Assembly (NCBI GenBank): GCA_002172915.1
Contig: NHBW01000005.1
Span: 291,491 to 355,490 of the forward strand
Length of the DNA stretch: 64,000 bases
Direction: 5' to 3'
Origin: Hyphomonas sp. TMED17
GTDB taxonomy: Bacteria; Pseudomonadota; Alphaproteobacteria; Caulobacterales; Hyphomonadaceae
Shown here: piece by piece, positions 1 through 10,529 of the stretch
How positions within the stretch are numbered: the first letter of the stretch is position 1
How the letters are laid out: each line of letters starts with the position of its first letter
Notes under the pieces: generated by a model
Told to the model about the DNA's origin: nothing
Seen by the model: the letters and a program-made list of their open reading frames with translations, nothing else
Databases searched by the model: none
Made by a program: the position numbers and the translations under genes

Positions 1-1
1 C

Positions 2-1703
<1,702 letters not shown>

Positions 1704-1716
<13 letters not shown>

Positions 1717-2357
1717 GTCGCGATCAAATTCGCTCGGCGCGTATGGTTCTGGCAATGCGGCGTCAGGGGATACTTGACCCTCATATCCTGTCGGGATTCG
1801 AATCCGTCGACCGCTCGGCCTTTGTCGGATCTGACTTTGACCGCCTAATATTTGAAGATTGCACTATTCCAATTGCATGTGGTCAGTCGATCCCGGCCCC
1901 GAGTGTGATCGCGCAGCTGATCGCCGCTCTAGAACTTCATACTGATGACATTCGCGAGATTCTGGTCGTCGGCGCCGGCAGTGGCTATAGTTGTGCGTTG
2001 CTGGCGCAATATTGCCAGCATGTTCATGGGGTCGAGCGCTATAAGACGCTCGCCGAGCAGGCGGCCAAACGGCTCGGCTATCTGAATATTGCTAATGTCA
2101 GCATCCATCATGGCGACGGGTTGGAAGGACTAGGGCTTGCTGGGCCTTATGATCGGATTGTTCTCATGGGAACGATCAGTACTATACCTGCCATATTGGT
2201 CGATCAGCTCAGTGCTAATGGGCGTTTAACCGCGCTAATACAGGCGGCCGACGGGACCCAGACGATCCGGTCAATTCGGGAACGCAAAATTATTTCGGAG
2301 ATAGCGCTCGACGGCGCAATGACACCTTTGGTTAAAGGGCTAGCTGCGGTCCTGTGA
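1704..2357 (+). CDS. pcm: Protein-L-isoaspartate O-methyltransferase
   Basis: Repairs isoaspartyl residues in aged proteins by S-adenosylmethionine-dependent methylation. 217 aa, within family size. The SAM-binding motif I is VGAGSGYSCALLAQ at about residues 88-101, and the conserved start region carries RSAFV. The ATG at 1704 lies inside the end of surE. The gene is followed within 20 bases by a strong hairpin terminator shared with the convergent SDR gene. No truncation or unusual residues were seen. Confidence 0.93.
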
Positions 2358-2377
2358 GTATTTCGGGCGCGTAAATA

Positions 2378-2413
2378 AAAACCGACGGCCAGAACTGACC
2401 GTCGGTTTTAAAA
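2378..2413. terminator. Bidirectional hairpin terminator between pcm and SDR gene
   Basis: AAAACCGACGG (2378-2388) pairs perfectly with CCGTCGGTTTT (2399-2409) around a 10-base loop. The A tract on the left arm and T tract on the right arm make it a rho-independent terminator for both convergent genes. Confidence 0.85.
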
Positions 2414-2432
2414 TGTCTGGCTCTTTAGACGT

Positions 2433-3353
2433 TTATGACTTTGCGGCGGCTTCCTGCAGACGCGCAAAGATATTGCCGCCATGTCCAGCGCCAGAATCGA
2501 AGGCGGTCTGTACCGACGTATCGGTTATTTGTTCCCATTTATCGGCAACAGCTTCAGCAGTCAGCGCGTCGCCCTGTCCGACAAAGGCACCGTTTGTTTC
2601 AACAATCTGGGCCATTGAGAAAGCGCCGGCGCCAGCCGAGAGGATCATGCCGGTCGGGGCGTCTTCTTTAACCAGATTAATCACGCCGGGGGTGACATAT
2701 TCCGGCTTGAGATTGTCGAGCATTTGTTGCGGCATCAGACCTTCGGTCATCCGGGTTGCCGCAATAGGACACACAGTGTTGATTTTAATGTTATTCTTAG
2801 CGCCCTCGATTTTTAGCGTATTCATCATACCAACAACGCCGAGCTTACCTGCGCCATAATTGGCCTGACCAAAATTACCGTACAGGCCGGTTGATGAGGT
2901 CGTTACTACAATCCGACCGTAGTTCTGGTCTTTCATAATGTTCCAGGCAGCGTGGATTGGTTTGAACGAGCCGAGCAAGTGGACGTCGATAACGAGATTA
3001 ATGTCTTCATTCGTCATTTTCGAGAATGATTTATCCCGCAAAATACCGGCATTTGCGATTATGATATCGATCCGGCCAAAGGCCTCCATCGTATCATCAA
3101 TCATTTTCTGTACGCCCTTATCATCAGTCACCGATGAGCCATTGGCGATCGCTTCGCCGCCCATGGCTTTAATTTCCGCAACGACTTTTTCGGCGGCCTC
3201 TGAATTTCCGCCACTGCCATCCATGCTTCCGCCGAGGTCGTTGACAACAACTTTCGCACTGCGCCGAGCCAATTCGAGTGCATGCTCACGGCCTAGGCCG
3301 CCGCCAGCACCGGTAACAATGGCAACGCGATTATCAAAACGGATATCGGACAT
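2433..3353 (-). CDS. SDR-family dehydrogenase, (3R)-hydroxyacyl-CoA dehydrogenase-like
   Basis: Short-chain dehydrogenase/reductase of the type found as the N-terminal domain of peroxisomal multifunctional enzyme 2 (HSD17B4), here as a free 306-aa protein. TGAGGGLG at residues 14-21 is the dinucleotide site, Asp39 in VNDLGG suggests NAD preference, NAG is at 101-103, Ser153/154 and YxxxK at 166/170 form the catalytic set. I chose the ATG at 3351-3353 because AGGAGTG stands just upstream; the open frame continues to 3500 but that extension lacks family sequence. Probably oxidises a 3-hydroxyacyl-CoA in fatty acid or steroid side-chain beta-oxidation; the substrate is inferred from family only. 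Divergent from the glyoxalase-fold gene. Confidence 0.85.
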   Translation of the reverse strand: MSDIRFDNRVAIVTGAGGGLGREHALELARRSAKVVVNDLGGSMDGSGGNSEAAEKVVAEIKAMGGEAIANGSSVTDDKGVQKMIDDTMEAFGRIDIIIANAGILRDKSFSKMTNEDINLVIDVHLLGSFKPIHAAWNIMKDQNYGRIVVTTSSTGLYGNFGQANYGAGKLGVVGMMNTLKIEGAKNNIKINTVCPIAATRMTEGLMPQQMLDNLKPEYVTPGVINLVKEDAPTGMILSAGAGAFSMAQIVETNGAFVGQGDALTAEAVADKWEQITDTSVQTAFDSGAGHGGNIFARLQEAAAKS

Positions 3354-3488
3354 TTGAGGAACACTCCTATTTAAAATCATACTACAAATTTTGTTCTGGT
3401 GTCTTCGATCATTATGGCGACAGAAGGTCAAGCTATGGCGCAGCGTCAGGCATTGCCACGATACTGTTGGCATGGTCTGAAAATGTGT

Positions 3489-3494
3489 AGGAGG
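3489..3494 (+). promoter_or_regulatory. Strong Shine-Dalgarno that points to an ATC start
   Basis: AGGAGG stands five bases before ATC at 3500-3502. The in-frame stop TAG at 3488-3490 overlaps this element, so translation cannot start further upstream. The next near-canonical start, TTG at 3515, is 20 bases from the element, too far for normal initiation. Confidence 0.6.
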
Positions 3495-3499
3495 AACCA

Positions 3500-3871
3500 A
3501 TCAAGCTTACTTATTTGACACTCGGATCAAACGATATCGAACGGTCGTTGGCCTTTTATGACCAGATTCTAGGGGAGTTGGGTGCAAGACAATTGTTTAA
3601 TAATGGGCGGCTATATTTTTACGGTACAGGGCCTGGCGAGGTCATGCTCGCTATTGGTGGGCCCCATAATAAAAAAGAGGCAACATCCGGAAATGGCGTA
3701 ATGGCCGCGCTGAGCGCACCTGATCATACCACTGTCGAGCGTGTTTATGCTAACGCAATGGAACTAAATGCTGTTGATGAAGGCGCTCCGGGCAATCGGA
3801 TGCCGACATTTTATGGGGCTTACTTCCGAGATCCCGATGGCAATAAGATCTGCGTCTGCAAACTTGGTTAG
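3500..3871 (+). CDS. Glyoxalase/VOC-fold protein
   Basis: Small vicinal-oxygen-chelate protein of about 123 aa if read from ATC at 3500, cytoplasmic. Sequence reads (I)KLTYLTLGSNDIERSLAFYD and ends in the typical YFRDPDGNKICVCK strand. The reaction is unknown; members include glyoxalases, dioxygenases and resistance proteins. Family proteins commonly begin MKLTYVTLGSND, which matches the frame only if the ATC codon is the initiator. If TTG at 3515 is used the protein loses its first beta strand. Neighbours are a divergent SDR gene and a downstream nucleoside permease on the same strand, 98 bases away, probably a separate transcript. Confidence 0.8.
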   Translation: MKLTYLTLGSNDIERSLAFYDQILGELGARQLFNNGRLYFYGTGPGEVMLAIGGPHNKKEATSGNGVMAALSAPDHTTVERVYANAMELNAVDEGAPGNRMPTFYGAYFRDPDGNKICVCKLG

Positions 3872-3969
3872 GGATTTATCGGGCGGCTGCGCAATAAGGT
3901 GCCGCCCGCGACGAGAATCGGTATTAGTTAGGTTAGGATATTCCAGTTAGCGGCTAGAGGGAAAAGCAA

Positions 3970-5247
3970 ATGGAGTGGGGATGGGATAATGTCAGAGCCC
4001 TGATCGGTATTATTCTGATCTACGGGATTGCGTATGGCTTTTCGGAAAATAAAAGGGCCTTCCCTTGGCGAATAGTTATCGGCGCGACCATTATACAGGC
4101 GGCATTGGCACTGATTTTATTCGGTGTGCCATTGATCAGAAGCGGCCTGTTTCAGGCCAATCTGGTCGTAGATAGTCTGATTAGCGCCACGGCTTATGGT
4201 ACGAGTTTTGTATTCGGCCCTGTCTTTGGAACGCAAGCTGGCTGGGAAGGTTTGACCGGGCAACCTGGTCCGATCTTTGCTTTACATTTATTGCCGCTAA
4301 TTATCGTTATTGCAGCGTTATCGGCCGTTTTATGGCATTGGCATTTATTGCGCTGGGTGACGAAAAGCTTTGCGGTCGTTTTTAATCGCTTGCTCGGCCT
4401 CGGCGGTGCCACGTCGCTTGCGGTTTCGGCGAATGTCTTCATGGGCATGACAGAGTCGCCCGTGCTGGTGAAGCCTTATCTGCTGAAAATGACACGCTCG
4501 GAAATCTTCATTCTGATGACCGCTGGATTTGCGACCGTTGCCGGCAGTGTACTGGTTCTGTATGGCGTGTTTCTGGACGGCGTATTACCAAATGCGCTTG
4601 GACAATTGCTGGGTGCTTCATTAATCGCAACGCCTGCAGCGGTTGCTGTGTCGCTAGTGATGGTACCGGAAACAAACGACATCAACCAGCGCGCATACGA
4701 GCCGGATTTCGAGTATAATTCGACCATGGATGCCTTCTCGACTGGCGCATCCGACGGCCTTAAAATTCTTGCCAATATTGTAACAATGTTGATTGCGGCT
4801 TTCGCCGTCCTTTATCTGGTCAATGAATTGTTCGGAGCACTCCCAGACTTTAACGGCAGTGAATTGTCGATAGAGCGTATCCTTGGATGGCTGTTTGCAC
4901 CGCTGATGTACATGATTGGCGTGCCGCTCGGCGAAGCGGCGCAGGCTGGATCCTTAATGGGCGTAAAAACCGTTCTGACGGAGTTTGTTGCCTTTCTCCA
5001 GCTCGCAGAAATACCTGCTGGTGACATGTCACAACGGACCCGCATGATTACGGCACACGCGATATGTGGTTTTGCGAATATTGGCTCTGTCGGTATATTA
5101 ATCGGCGGTCTGTCAATGATTGAGCCAGGGCGTCGTTCAACATTTCTCGAACTGGCTGGAATAACATTGGTATCAGGTACGCTTGCAACCTGTCTGTCTG
5201 CAGCGATAGTCGCCTTGTTACCGGTGAACCTTTTCTTTGGAGGCTAA
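3970..5247 (+). CDS. nupC: Concentrative nucleoside transporter (NupC/CNT family)
   Basis: Inner-membrane symporter for nucleosides, driven by H+ or Na+. 425 aa, family length, nearly all hydrophobic helices. The conserved core is visible: NVFMGMTESPVLVKPYL around residue 155, and near the C-terminus GVPLGEAAQAGSLMGVKTVLTEFVA and AICGFANIGSVGI, matching the two inverted repeats that carry the substrate site (Glu and Asn residues). The ATG at 3970 follows GAGGG. The next gene, a TonB-dependent receptor, begins 4 bases after the stop, so outer- and inner-membrane steps of one uptake route are likely cotranscribed. Confidence 0.93.
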   Translation: MEWGWDNVRALIGIILIYGIAYGFSENKRAFPWRIVIGATIIQAALALILFGVPLIRSGLFQANLVVDSLISATAYGTSFVFGPVFGTQAGWEGLTGQPGPIFALHLLPLIIVIAALSAVLWHWHLLRWVTKSFAVVFNRLLGLGGATSLAVSANVFMGMTESPVLVKPYLLKMTRSEIFILMTAGFATVAGSVLVLYGVFLDGVLPNALGQLLGASLIATPAAVAVSLVMVPETNDINQRAYEPDFEYNSTMDAFSTGASDGLKILANIVTMLIAAFAVLYLVNELFGALPDFNGSELSIERILGWLFAPLMYMIGVPLGEAAQAGSLMGVKTVLTEFVAFLQLAEIPAGDMSQRTRMITAHAICGFANIGSVGILIGGLSMIEPGRRSTFLELAGITLVSGTLATCLSAAIVALLPVNLFFGG

Positions 5248-5251
5248 CTTT

Positions 5252-7402
5252 ATGGCATTAGTGAAAAAATTAATCGTATCCGGCGCCGTTGGCGCACTGG
5301 TAGGGCCTTTCGCCACTGCCCAGATGATCGATCAAATCGCGACACGCGACGCAGTAAGGGCGTTGGATGATTGTATGGCGGCCGGAGCAACCGAACTGCA
5401 GTGCAAACGGGACCTTCCGGCTAATCTTATGGCGGGTCTTAGTACAGACGAGGATGTCAGGTTCCAGTCAATCTCGGTCTTCGGGGTGAGTGGCTTAGAC
5501 CGAGCAGGAAATTCGAGTATTATCTCGGCTCGTGATATAGCTGATCTTGCCGCGGACCATCCAGCCGAGATACTGAACACCGTTCCCGGTGTGAATATAC
5601 ATATGAATTCGCTACAGGAACATCTGATTGCCATTCGCTCACCGGTATTAACCGGCGGTGCCGGGCAAGGAAGCTTTCTGGTTCTGGAAAATGGTGTGCC
5701 GACCCGATCTCCGGCTTTTGGAAACGTCAATATTCTAATCGAACCACATCACGAGACGGCAGATTATATCGAGATAGTTCGGGGGCCGGGATCGGCGCAA
5801 TATGGCTCAAATGCTGTCCATGGGCTGATAAATATCATTCACGGTGGTCCGCGGGAACGCGGTATTAGAGCCCATTTATCGGGATCGACCCTTGGTCGCC
5901 AGAAACTCGATCTGATTGCCGATCAGGGATATATCGGACGCGGTGCGCTGTCGCTACAGTCTGACACTGGATGGCGTGACAATACCGACTTACTGCAGCT
6001 AAAGGCGTCCGGCCAGGTCGAAACGACCCTTGGTGGCTGGATGATTACCGGTTGGGGATCATCGTCGTACATGGAACAGGAAACCGCTGATTTCATCAAT
6101 GGCGCCGAAGCTTATAAGGATCGCGACGTTGCGAAATCGAATGATGATCCGCTGGCATATCGCAATGCATGGTCAGTGCGGGTCGGGGCGCGACTTGAAC
6201 GTGACATATTCGGCGGCGAGCTGTCGCTAACGCCGTTTGCGCGCCATCAGAATATGGATTTCCGTCAACATTTCTTGCCAAATAAAAGTTTTGAAGAAAA
6301 CGGCCATACCGGCGCGGGCATCATGGTGCGCTATAATGATACGCTGAGTGAAGATATCGACTGGAGACTTGGCTTTGATAGCGATATCGCGTCCGGTTAC
6401 CTGAAAGAACGTCAGGATGACCCGTTCGGCTTCTTTCCGGGCGATGGTCGTTTTCCGGTCGGGCTGCATTATGATTATGACGTCGACACAGCCCTATTTG
6501 CGGTCTGGAGCGAGCTTGACTGGCATATCAATGCCCGAACTGAGCTGCAGTTCGGAATTCGTGCTGAAACGCATGATTATAATTATCGAACAAACATAGA
6601 GGCGGGGGTAAATGGTCGCTTCAAAGTGCCTGAAGACCGCGACGACGATTTTACCTTTGTTACGCCAAAACTGGCTCTATTGTACGCGGTGACGCCAGAT
6701 ACGACACTTTATGCCCGTTATGCACGCGCCAGTCGGGCACCGCAGGCCAGCGATCTGTACCGTATCCAGTCGCTTCAGGGGACTGCCGAAGCTGGTGTGG
6801 AAACAGCCGATAGTTTTGAAGTCGGGTTACGGGGCCTCGGGTTTGACGGAAGACTGGTCTATGACATTGCAGCCTATCACATGGAGAAAGACAATTTCTT
6901 CTTCCGCGATGCTGACGGACTAAATGTGACTGATGGCGCCACCCGGCACCAGGGTATTGAAGCAGGCGCTGACCTTGCTATGAGTGAGCAGTGGCGCCTG
7001 CGCGGGTCATTATCGTGGTCCGATCAGACCTACCGGTTTGACCGCGTCGTGGGGCGCGCTTCGGATACGATTACCAAGGGCGATAGCATAGATACGGCCC
7101 CCGAATGGCTCGCCGATATCGCGCTTGTTTGGTCGCCAGATGAGCATTTCGAAACAGTTCTATCTGCCGAGCATATTGGGGACTATTTCACAAATCCCGG
7201 TAATACGCGTTCTTATCCGGGGCATACTGTTTTGTCGTTACGGACAAGCTATCAATACAGTCCTAAGCTCACGGCCTACGTCAATGTTCGGAACCTATTT
7301 GATACTGCTTATGCTGATCGTGCAGACTTCGGCTTCGGATCTGACCGTTTCTTCCCCGGTGAGCCATTAAATGTCACAATCGGCGTACGCAGGACGTTTT
7401 AA
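5252..7402 (+). CDS. TonB-dependent outer membrane receptor, probably for nucleosides
   Basis: 716-aa outer-membrane receptor. A signal peptide covers about residues 1-24. It is followed by an unusual short extension with two cysteines (Cys41 and Cys51) that could form a disulfide before the plug. The plug is seen as LNTVPGVNIH, IEIVRGPGSAQYGSNAVHG and INIIHGG. The barrel ends with YVNVRNLFDTAY and a C-terminal VRRTF, the usual insertion signal. The ATG at 5252 follows GGAGG at 5239-5243; the earlier TTG at 5237 overlaps nupC and is unlikely. Pairing with a CNT permease suggests a nucleoside or nucleotide ligand, an inference from context. No extended FecA-type signalling domain was recognised. 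Confidence 0.93.
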   Translation: MALVKKLIVSGAVGALVGPFATAQMIDQIATRDAVRALDDCMAAGATELQCKRDLPANLMAGLSTDEDVRFQSISVFGVSGLDRAGNSSIISARDIADLAADHPAEILNTVPGVNIHMNSLQEHLIAIRSPVLTGGAGQGSFLVLENGVPTRSPAFGNVNILIEPHHETADYIEIVRGPGSAQYGSNAVHGLINIIHGGPRERGIRAHLSGSTLGRQKLDLIADQGYIGRGALSLQSDTGWRDNTDLLQLKASGQVETTLGGWMITGWGSSSYMEQETADFINGAEAYKDRDVAKSNDDPLAYRNAWSVRVGARLERDIFGGELSLTPFARHQNMDFRQHFLPNKSFEENGHTGAGIMVRYNDTLSEDIDWRLGFDSDIASGYLKERQDDPFGFFPGDGRFPVGLHYDYDVDTALFAVWSELDWHINARTELQFGIRAETHDYNYRTNIEAGVNGRFKVPEDRDDDFTFVTPKLALLYAVTPDTTLYARYARASRAPQASDLYRIQSLQGTAEAGVETADSFEVGLRGLGFDGRLVYDIAAYHMEKDNFFFRDADGLNVTDGATRHQGIEAGADLAMSEQWRLRGSLSWSDQTYRFDRVVGRASDTITKGDSIDTAPEWLADIALVWSPDEHFETVLSAEHIGDYFTNPGNTRSYPGHTVLSLRTSYQYSPKLTAYVNVRNLFDTAYADRADFGFGSDRFFPGEPLNVTIGVRRTF

Positions 7403-7421
7403 TGATAAAGGAGGCTTGCCA

Positions 7422-8033
7422 GTGAAGCTTTATCACACCCCAAAAGCTGTTAACCCCGAGCGGAGCTATACGTTTCTTAAAGCCAAAGGGAAGCTGGATG
7501 CCGTTGAAATTGAAGAGGTTTCTATCATGAAGCTCGAGCATCGTACGGATGCTTACAAGAAACTCTCGCCCTATTCACAGGTGCCTGTTCTCGTCCTGGA
7601 TGATGGTAGTACATTAACCGAGAGCCGGGCAATTTGTACCTATTTTGAAGGCCGTTTTCCGGAGCCGAATTTACTTGGTCGGGATCCGAAAGAAAAAGCC
7701 GTGATAGAGATGTGGGATCGGCGAATTGAGCTTGGCTTTTTATCAAATATCGCGGTTTGGTTTCGCAATACGAGTCAAGTCATGGCGGCACTTGAAAACC
7801 CGCAATTGCCCGAAGCGGCGGCGAAGGCGGAGACACAAGTCCGGAAATTCGTAGCGACGCTAGATGAGCATCTGGCTGCGAATGAATGGTTGGCGGCGGA
7901 CCGGTTTACGAATGCCGATATTACGATGCTTCTGACATGCGGATTTTCGTCCCTTGTTGGCTGGAAACCGCACAAAGAGCACGCGAATATTGCAGCATGG
8001 TATCAACGGACAAAAGCGCATATTGACCAATAA
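7422..8033 (+). CDS. Glutathione S-transferase family protein
   Basis: 203-aa cytosolic GST. The thioredoxin-fold N-domain shows SPYSQVPVLVLDDGSTLTESRAICTYFE, containing the cis-Pro and the Glu-Ser that hold glutathione. The C-terminal helical domain has FTNADITMLL, the N-capping box. I chose GTG at 7422 because AAAGGAGG stands upstream; an ATG at 7371 would place 17 non-family residues inside the receptor gene. It begins 19 bases after the receptor stop, so it may be cotranscribed, but a functional link to nucleoside uptake is not obvious. Confidence 0.9.
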   Translation: MKLYHTPKAVNPERSYTFLKAKGKLDAVEIEEVSIMKLEHRTDAYKKLSPYSQVPVLVLDDGSTLTESRAICTYFEGRFPEPNLLGRDPKEKAVIEMWDRRIELGFLSNIAVWFRNTSQVMAALENPQLPEAAAKAETQVRKFVATLDEHLAANEWLAADRFTNADITMLLTCGFSSLVGWKPHKEHANIAAWYQRTKAHIDQ

Positions 8034-8050
8034 TCATTAGCTTTTTCAGC

Positions 8051-8071
8051 TATAGTACTGAGCGTACTATA
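8051..8071. terminator. Hairpin between convergent GST and nnrD genes
   Basis: TATAGTAC (8051-8058) and GTACTATA (8064-8071) form an 8-bp stem with a TGAGC loop. Runs of T flank it on both sides (CTTTTT before, CTTTTA after). It overlaps the nnrD stop codon. AT-rich, so a modest terminator. Confidence 0.5.
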
Positions 8072-8837
8072 ATGCTTTTAGCTGGCCCTTGAGATCAGAG
8101 ATGATGTCTTGCGGGATTAAACCGGGACCAATCCTTAAACCGGCTTCCCCATGCATCCATACCGCCGCACAGCAGGCGCTGAAAGCGGGCATAGCTTGTG
8201 CCAGCAGACCCGTAATCATACCGGCAAGGACGTCACCACTGCCAGCCTTTGCGAGATAGGGTGACGCATGCCGGTTAATAACCAATTCGCCATCGGGGGC
8301 GACGATTAATGTTTCGCGGCCTTTCAGGACAACAATGGCTGCGAGATGACGTGCAACATCTTTGGCGCGCTGCACCCGTGATCCCTGGAAGTCTGAAAAC
8401 GCCTGATCGAATTCGCCATCGTGAGGGGTAATTATTAATGGAGCGGTCCGGCCGTTTATATCAGGTCTGTTTATAATTGCGTCGGCATCGAGTACAATCG
8501 CGACCGTTTCTGATAGTGTTGCGAGTGTCTTGATCGCGCCAACTGGACATCCGCCTGGCCCGGCGAGTAAGGCGGTTACTTTCTTCACCGCAGAAACAGC
8601 TCCATTGCGCACCATAATGTCTGCGGGGAGTGTGGTGCGATAAAGATCATAGGCTTCGTCCGACATAACTGTGACAAGCCCAGCACCAATTCGAGAACAG
8701 GCTGCTGCTGCGAGCCGCGTCGCGCCGGCATAATTTGCTGAACCGATTATAACGCCATGCCCGCGATGATATTTATGCGCGTCCAAGCCGGGGCGTGGAA
8801 AATCTTTCTGCCAAAGCTGCGGGCTATTTTCAATCAT
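8067..8837 (-). CDS. nnrD: ADP-dependent NAD(P)H-hydrate dehydratase, free-standing
   Basis: Restores damaged hydrated NADH/NADPH (NADHX, NADPHX) using ADP. 256 aa, matching the C-terminal ribokinase-like domain of the YjeF family. Conserved pieces are GSANYAGATRLAAAACSRIGAGLVT-type N-terminus (split here), LDADAI, ITPHDGEFDQ, VVLKGRETLI and KAGSGDVLAGMITGLL, the last being the nucleotide-binding anion hole with catalytic Asp. Most proteobacterial proteins carry an N-terminal epimerase domain in the same chain; here it is missing and no epimerase was seen nearby, so it must be encoded elsewhere or absent. The only start is ATG at 8835-8837. Confidence 0.9.
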   Translation of the reverse strand: MIENSPQLWQKDFPRPGLDAHKYHRGHGVIIGSANYAGATRLAAAACSRIGAGLVTVMSDEAYDLYRTTLPADIMVRNGAVSAVKKVTALLAGPGGCPVGAIKTLATLSETVAIVLDADAIINRPDINGRTAPLIITPHDGEFDQAFSDFQGSRVQRAKDVARHLAAIVVLKGRETLIVAPDGELVINRHASPYLAKAGSGDVLAGMITGLLAQAMPAFSACCAAVWMHGEAGLRIGPGLIPQDIISDLKGQLKAL

Positions 8838-8973
8838 TTTGCCAGCCTTCTAAAAGCGCACCTAATGCGCGCATAAAATGCTAGCAGGGCGATTTGGGCT
8901 CTCCAAGGCACAATTAATCTAATGGTGAGAAAACCGTCGTCCTTTATTGCGTCGGCTACCGGTCTATTCCCGG

Positions 8974-10368
8974 CTAATTCGTCGTCGCCAGCCAGGCATC
9001 CAGATCTGACAGGGCCCGGGCAGCTTGCGCCCGCTTTTTTGCGCGCCCCTTATCCTTGCCACGGAGCCGTTTGCCATGTTCGTCACGGGTCTGGACGTCA
9101 TCCGGATTAGCCGGTGGAAACAGGCCGAAATTAATGTTCATCGGCTGAAATGTCTTTCCTTCGGCGAGGTGTCCGCCTGTTATGTGCCTGATCAAGGCGC
9201 CTAGCGCTGTGTTTTCAGGCGGCGGGGTGACCGTCTCGCCGCGCAGCTCCGCTGCGGCAAACCGGCCGGCTAAAAGACCCATTGCTGCGCTTTCAACATA
9301 ACCTTCAACACCTGTAATCTGGCCAGCGAAACGAAGTCTCGGCATCGATTTCAGACGCAATTCGGCATCAAGAAGCTTTGGTGAGTTGATAAATGTATTT
9401 CGGTGGATACCGCCCAGGCGCGCAAATTCGGCGTTTTGCAGCCCGGGGATCATGCGAAATATCTCAGCCTGTGCGCCGTATTTGAGCTTGGTTTGAAAGC
9501 CAACCATATTCCACAGGCTGCCAAGAGCATTGTCCTGCCTCAGTTGAACAATCGCATGGCATTTTACATCGGGTTGGAACGGATTAGTTAACCCAATCGG
9601 CTTCATTGGACCAAAACGCAGGGTTTCGCGTCCGCGTTCGGCCATCACTTCGATTGGCAGGCAGCCTTCAAAGTAAGGCGTATTTTTTTCCCAGTCACGA
9701 AACTCGGTTTTGTCACCGTCGATCAAAGCGTCAATGAATTGGTTATACTGAGCTTCGTCCATGCCGCAATTAATATAGGCGGCGGTATCTCCATGCGGGC
9801 CGGGCTTATCATAGCGCGACTGACGCCACGCCTTATCCATATCAATACTGTCAAAATGAACGATTGGTGCGATCGCATCGAAAAAGGCGAGGTCCTCTTC
9901 ACCAGTCTCGCGCCGGATCGCCTCTGCCAGTTCCACGCTTGTCAAAGGCCCTGTTGCGATAATGACGCTATCCCAGTCAGACGGTGGCAGCCCGGTGATT
10001 TCTTCGCGCTTGATTGTGATCAAAGGATGCTGTTCAAGCGCTGCTGTCACCGCGCCCGCAAAAGCTTCGCGATCAACCGCCAGCGCGCTACCGGCGGGCA
10101 CCTGGTGCTTATCTGCGGTATTGATAATCAAACCACCGGATCGACGCATCTCTTCATGCAGAACGCCAACCGCATTTGTTTGACTGTCATCGGATCGAAA
10201 CGAGTTTGAGCATACGAGTTCGGCAAGCTGGTCGGTCTGATGTGCATCAGTTCCGCGCACGCCGCGCATTTCATGCAGTACCACTTGAACGCCCGCCTGA
10301 GCAGCTTGCCAAGCGGCTTCCGAGCCTGCCATGCCGCCGCCAATGATATGGAGTTGTTTCATCGTCAT
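8974..10368 (-). CDS. trmFO: tRNA (uracil-54-C5) methyltransferase, folate/FAD-dependent
   Basis: Makes ribothymidine at position 54 of tRNAs using methylene-tetrahydrofolate and FADH2. 464 aa, expected size. The FAD-binding motif [14 protein letters not shown] is at the N-terminus. Both functional cysteine regions are visible: [11 protein letters not shown] near residue 50 and [15 protein letters not shown] near 220, followed by [12 protein letters not shown]. The C-terminus has NINFGLFPP. The ATG could be 10366-10368 or the second one two codons in. Transcribed away from pmbA across a 161-base divergent gap that must hold both promoters. Confidence 0.96.
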   Translation of the reverse strand: MTMKQLHIIGGGMAGSEAAWQAAQAGVQVVLHEMRGVRGTDAHQTDQLAELVCSNSFRSDDSQTNAVGVLHEEMRRSGGLIINTADKHQVPAGSALAVDREAFAGAVTAALEQHPLITIKREEITGLPPSDWDSVIIATGPLTSVELAEAIRRETGEEDLAFFDAIAPIVHFDSIDMDKAWRQSRYDKPGPHGDTAAYINCGMDEAQYNQFIDALIDGDKTEFRDWEKNTPYFEGCLPIEVMAERGRETLRFGPMKPIGLTNPFQPDVKCHAIVQLRQDNALGSLWNMVGFQTKLKYGAQAEIFRMIPGLQNAEFARLGGIHRNTFINSPKLLDAELRLKSMPRLRFAGQITGVEGYVESAAMGLLAGRFAAAELRGETVTPPPENTALGALIRHITGGHLAEGKTFQPMNINFGLFPPANPDDVQTRDEHGKRLRGKDKGRAKKRAQAARALSDLDAWLATTN

Positions 10369-10529
10369 TAAGGCTCTTTGAAAATTAAGGGATAATAGGT
10401 CAAGACAGCAAAAGCTTTATTCTCTGCGGCAGACCAGCGCGATAACGGTCAGGCTGCGATGGATATAATAGCAAACTTCGGCAGCGACATTGCCAATTAG
10501 AGCTTTGCATCACGATGCGACAACCCTAA

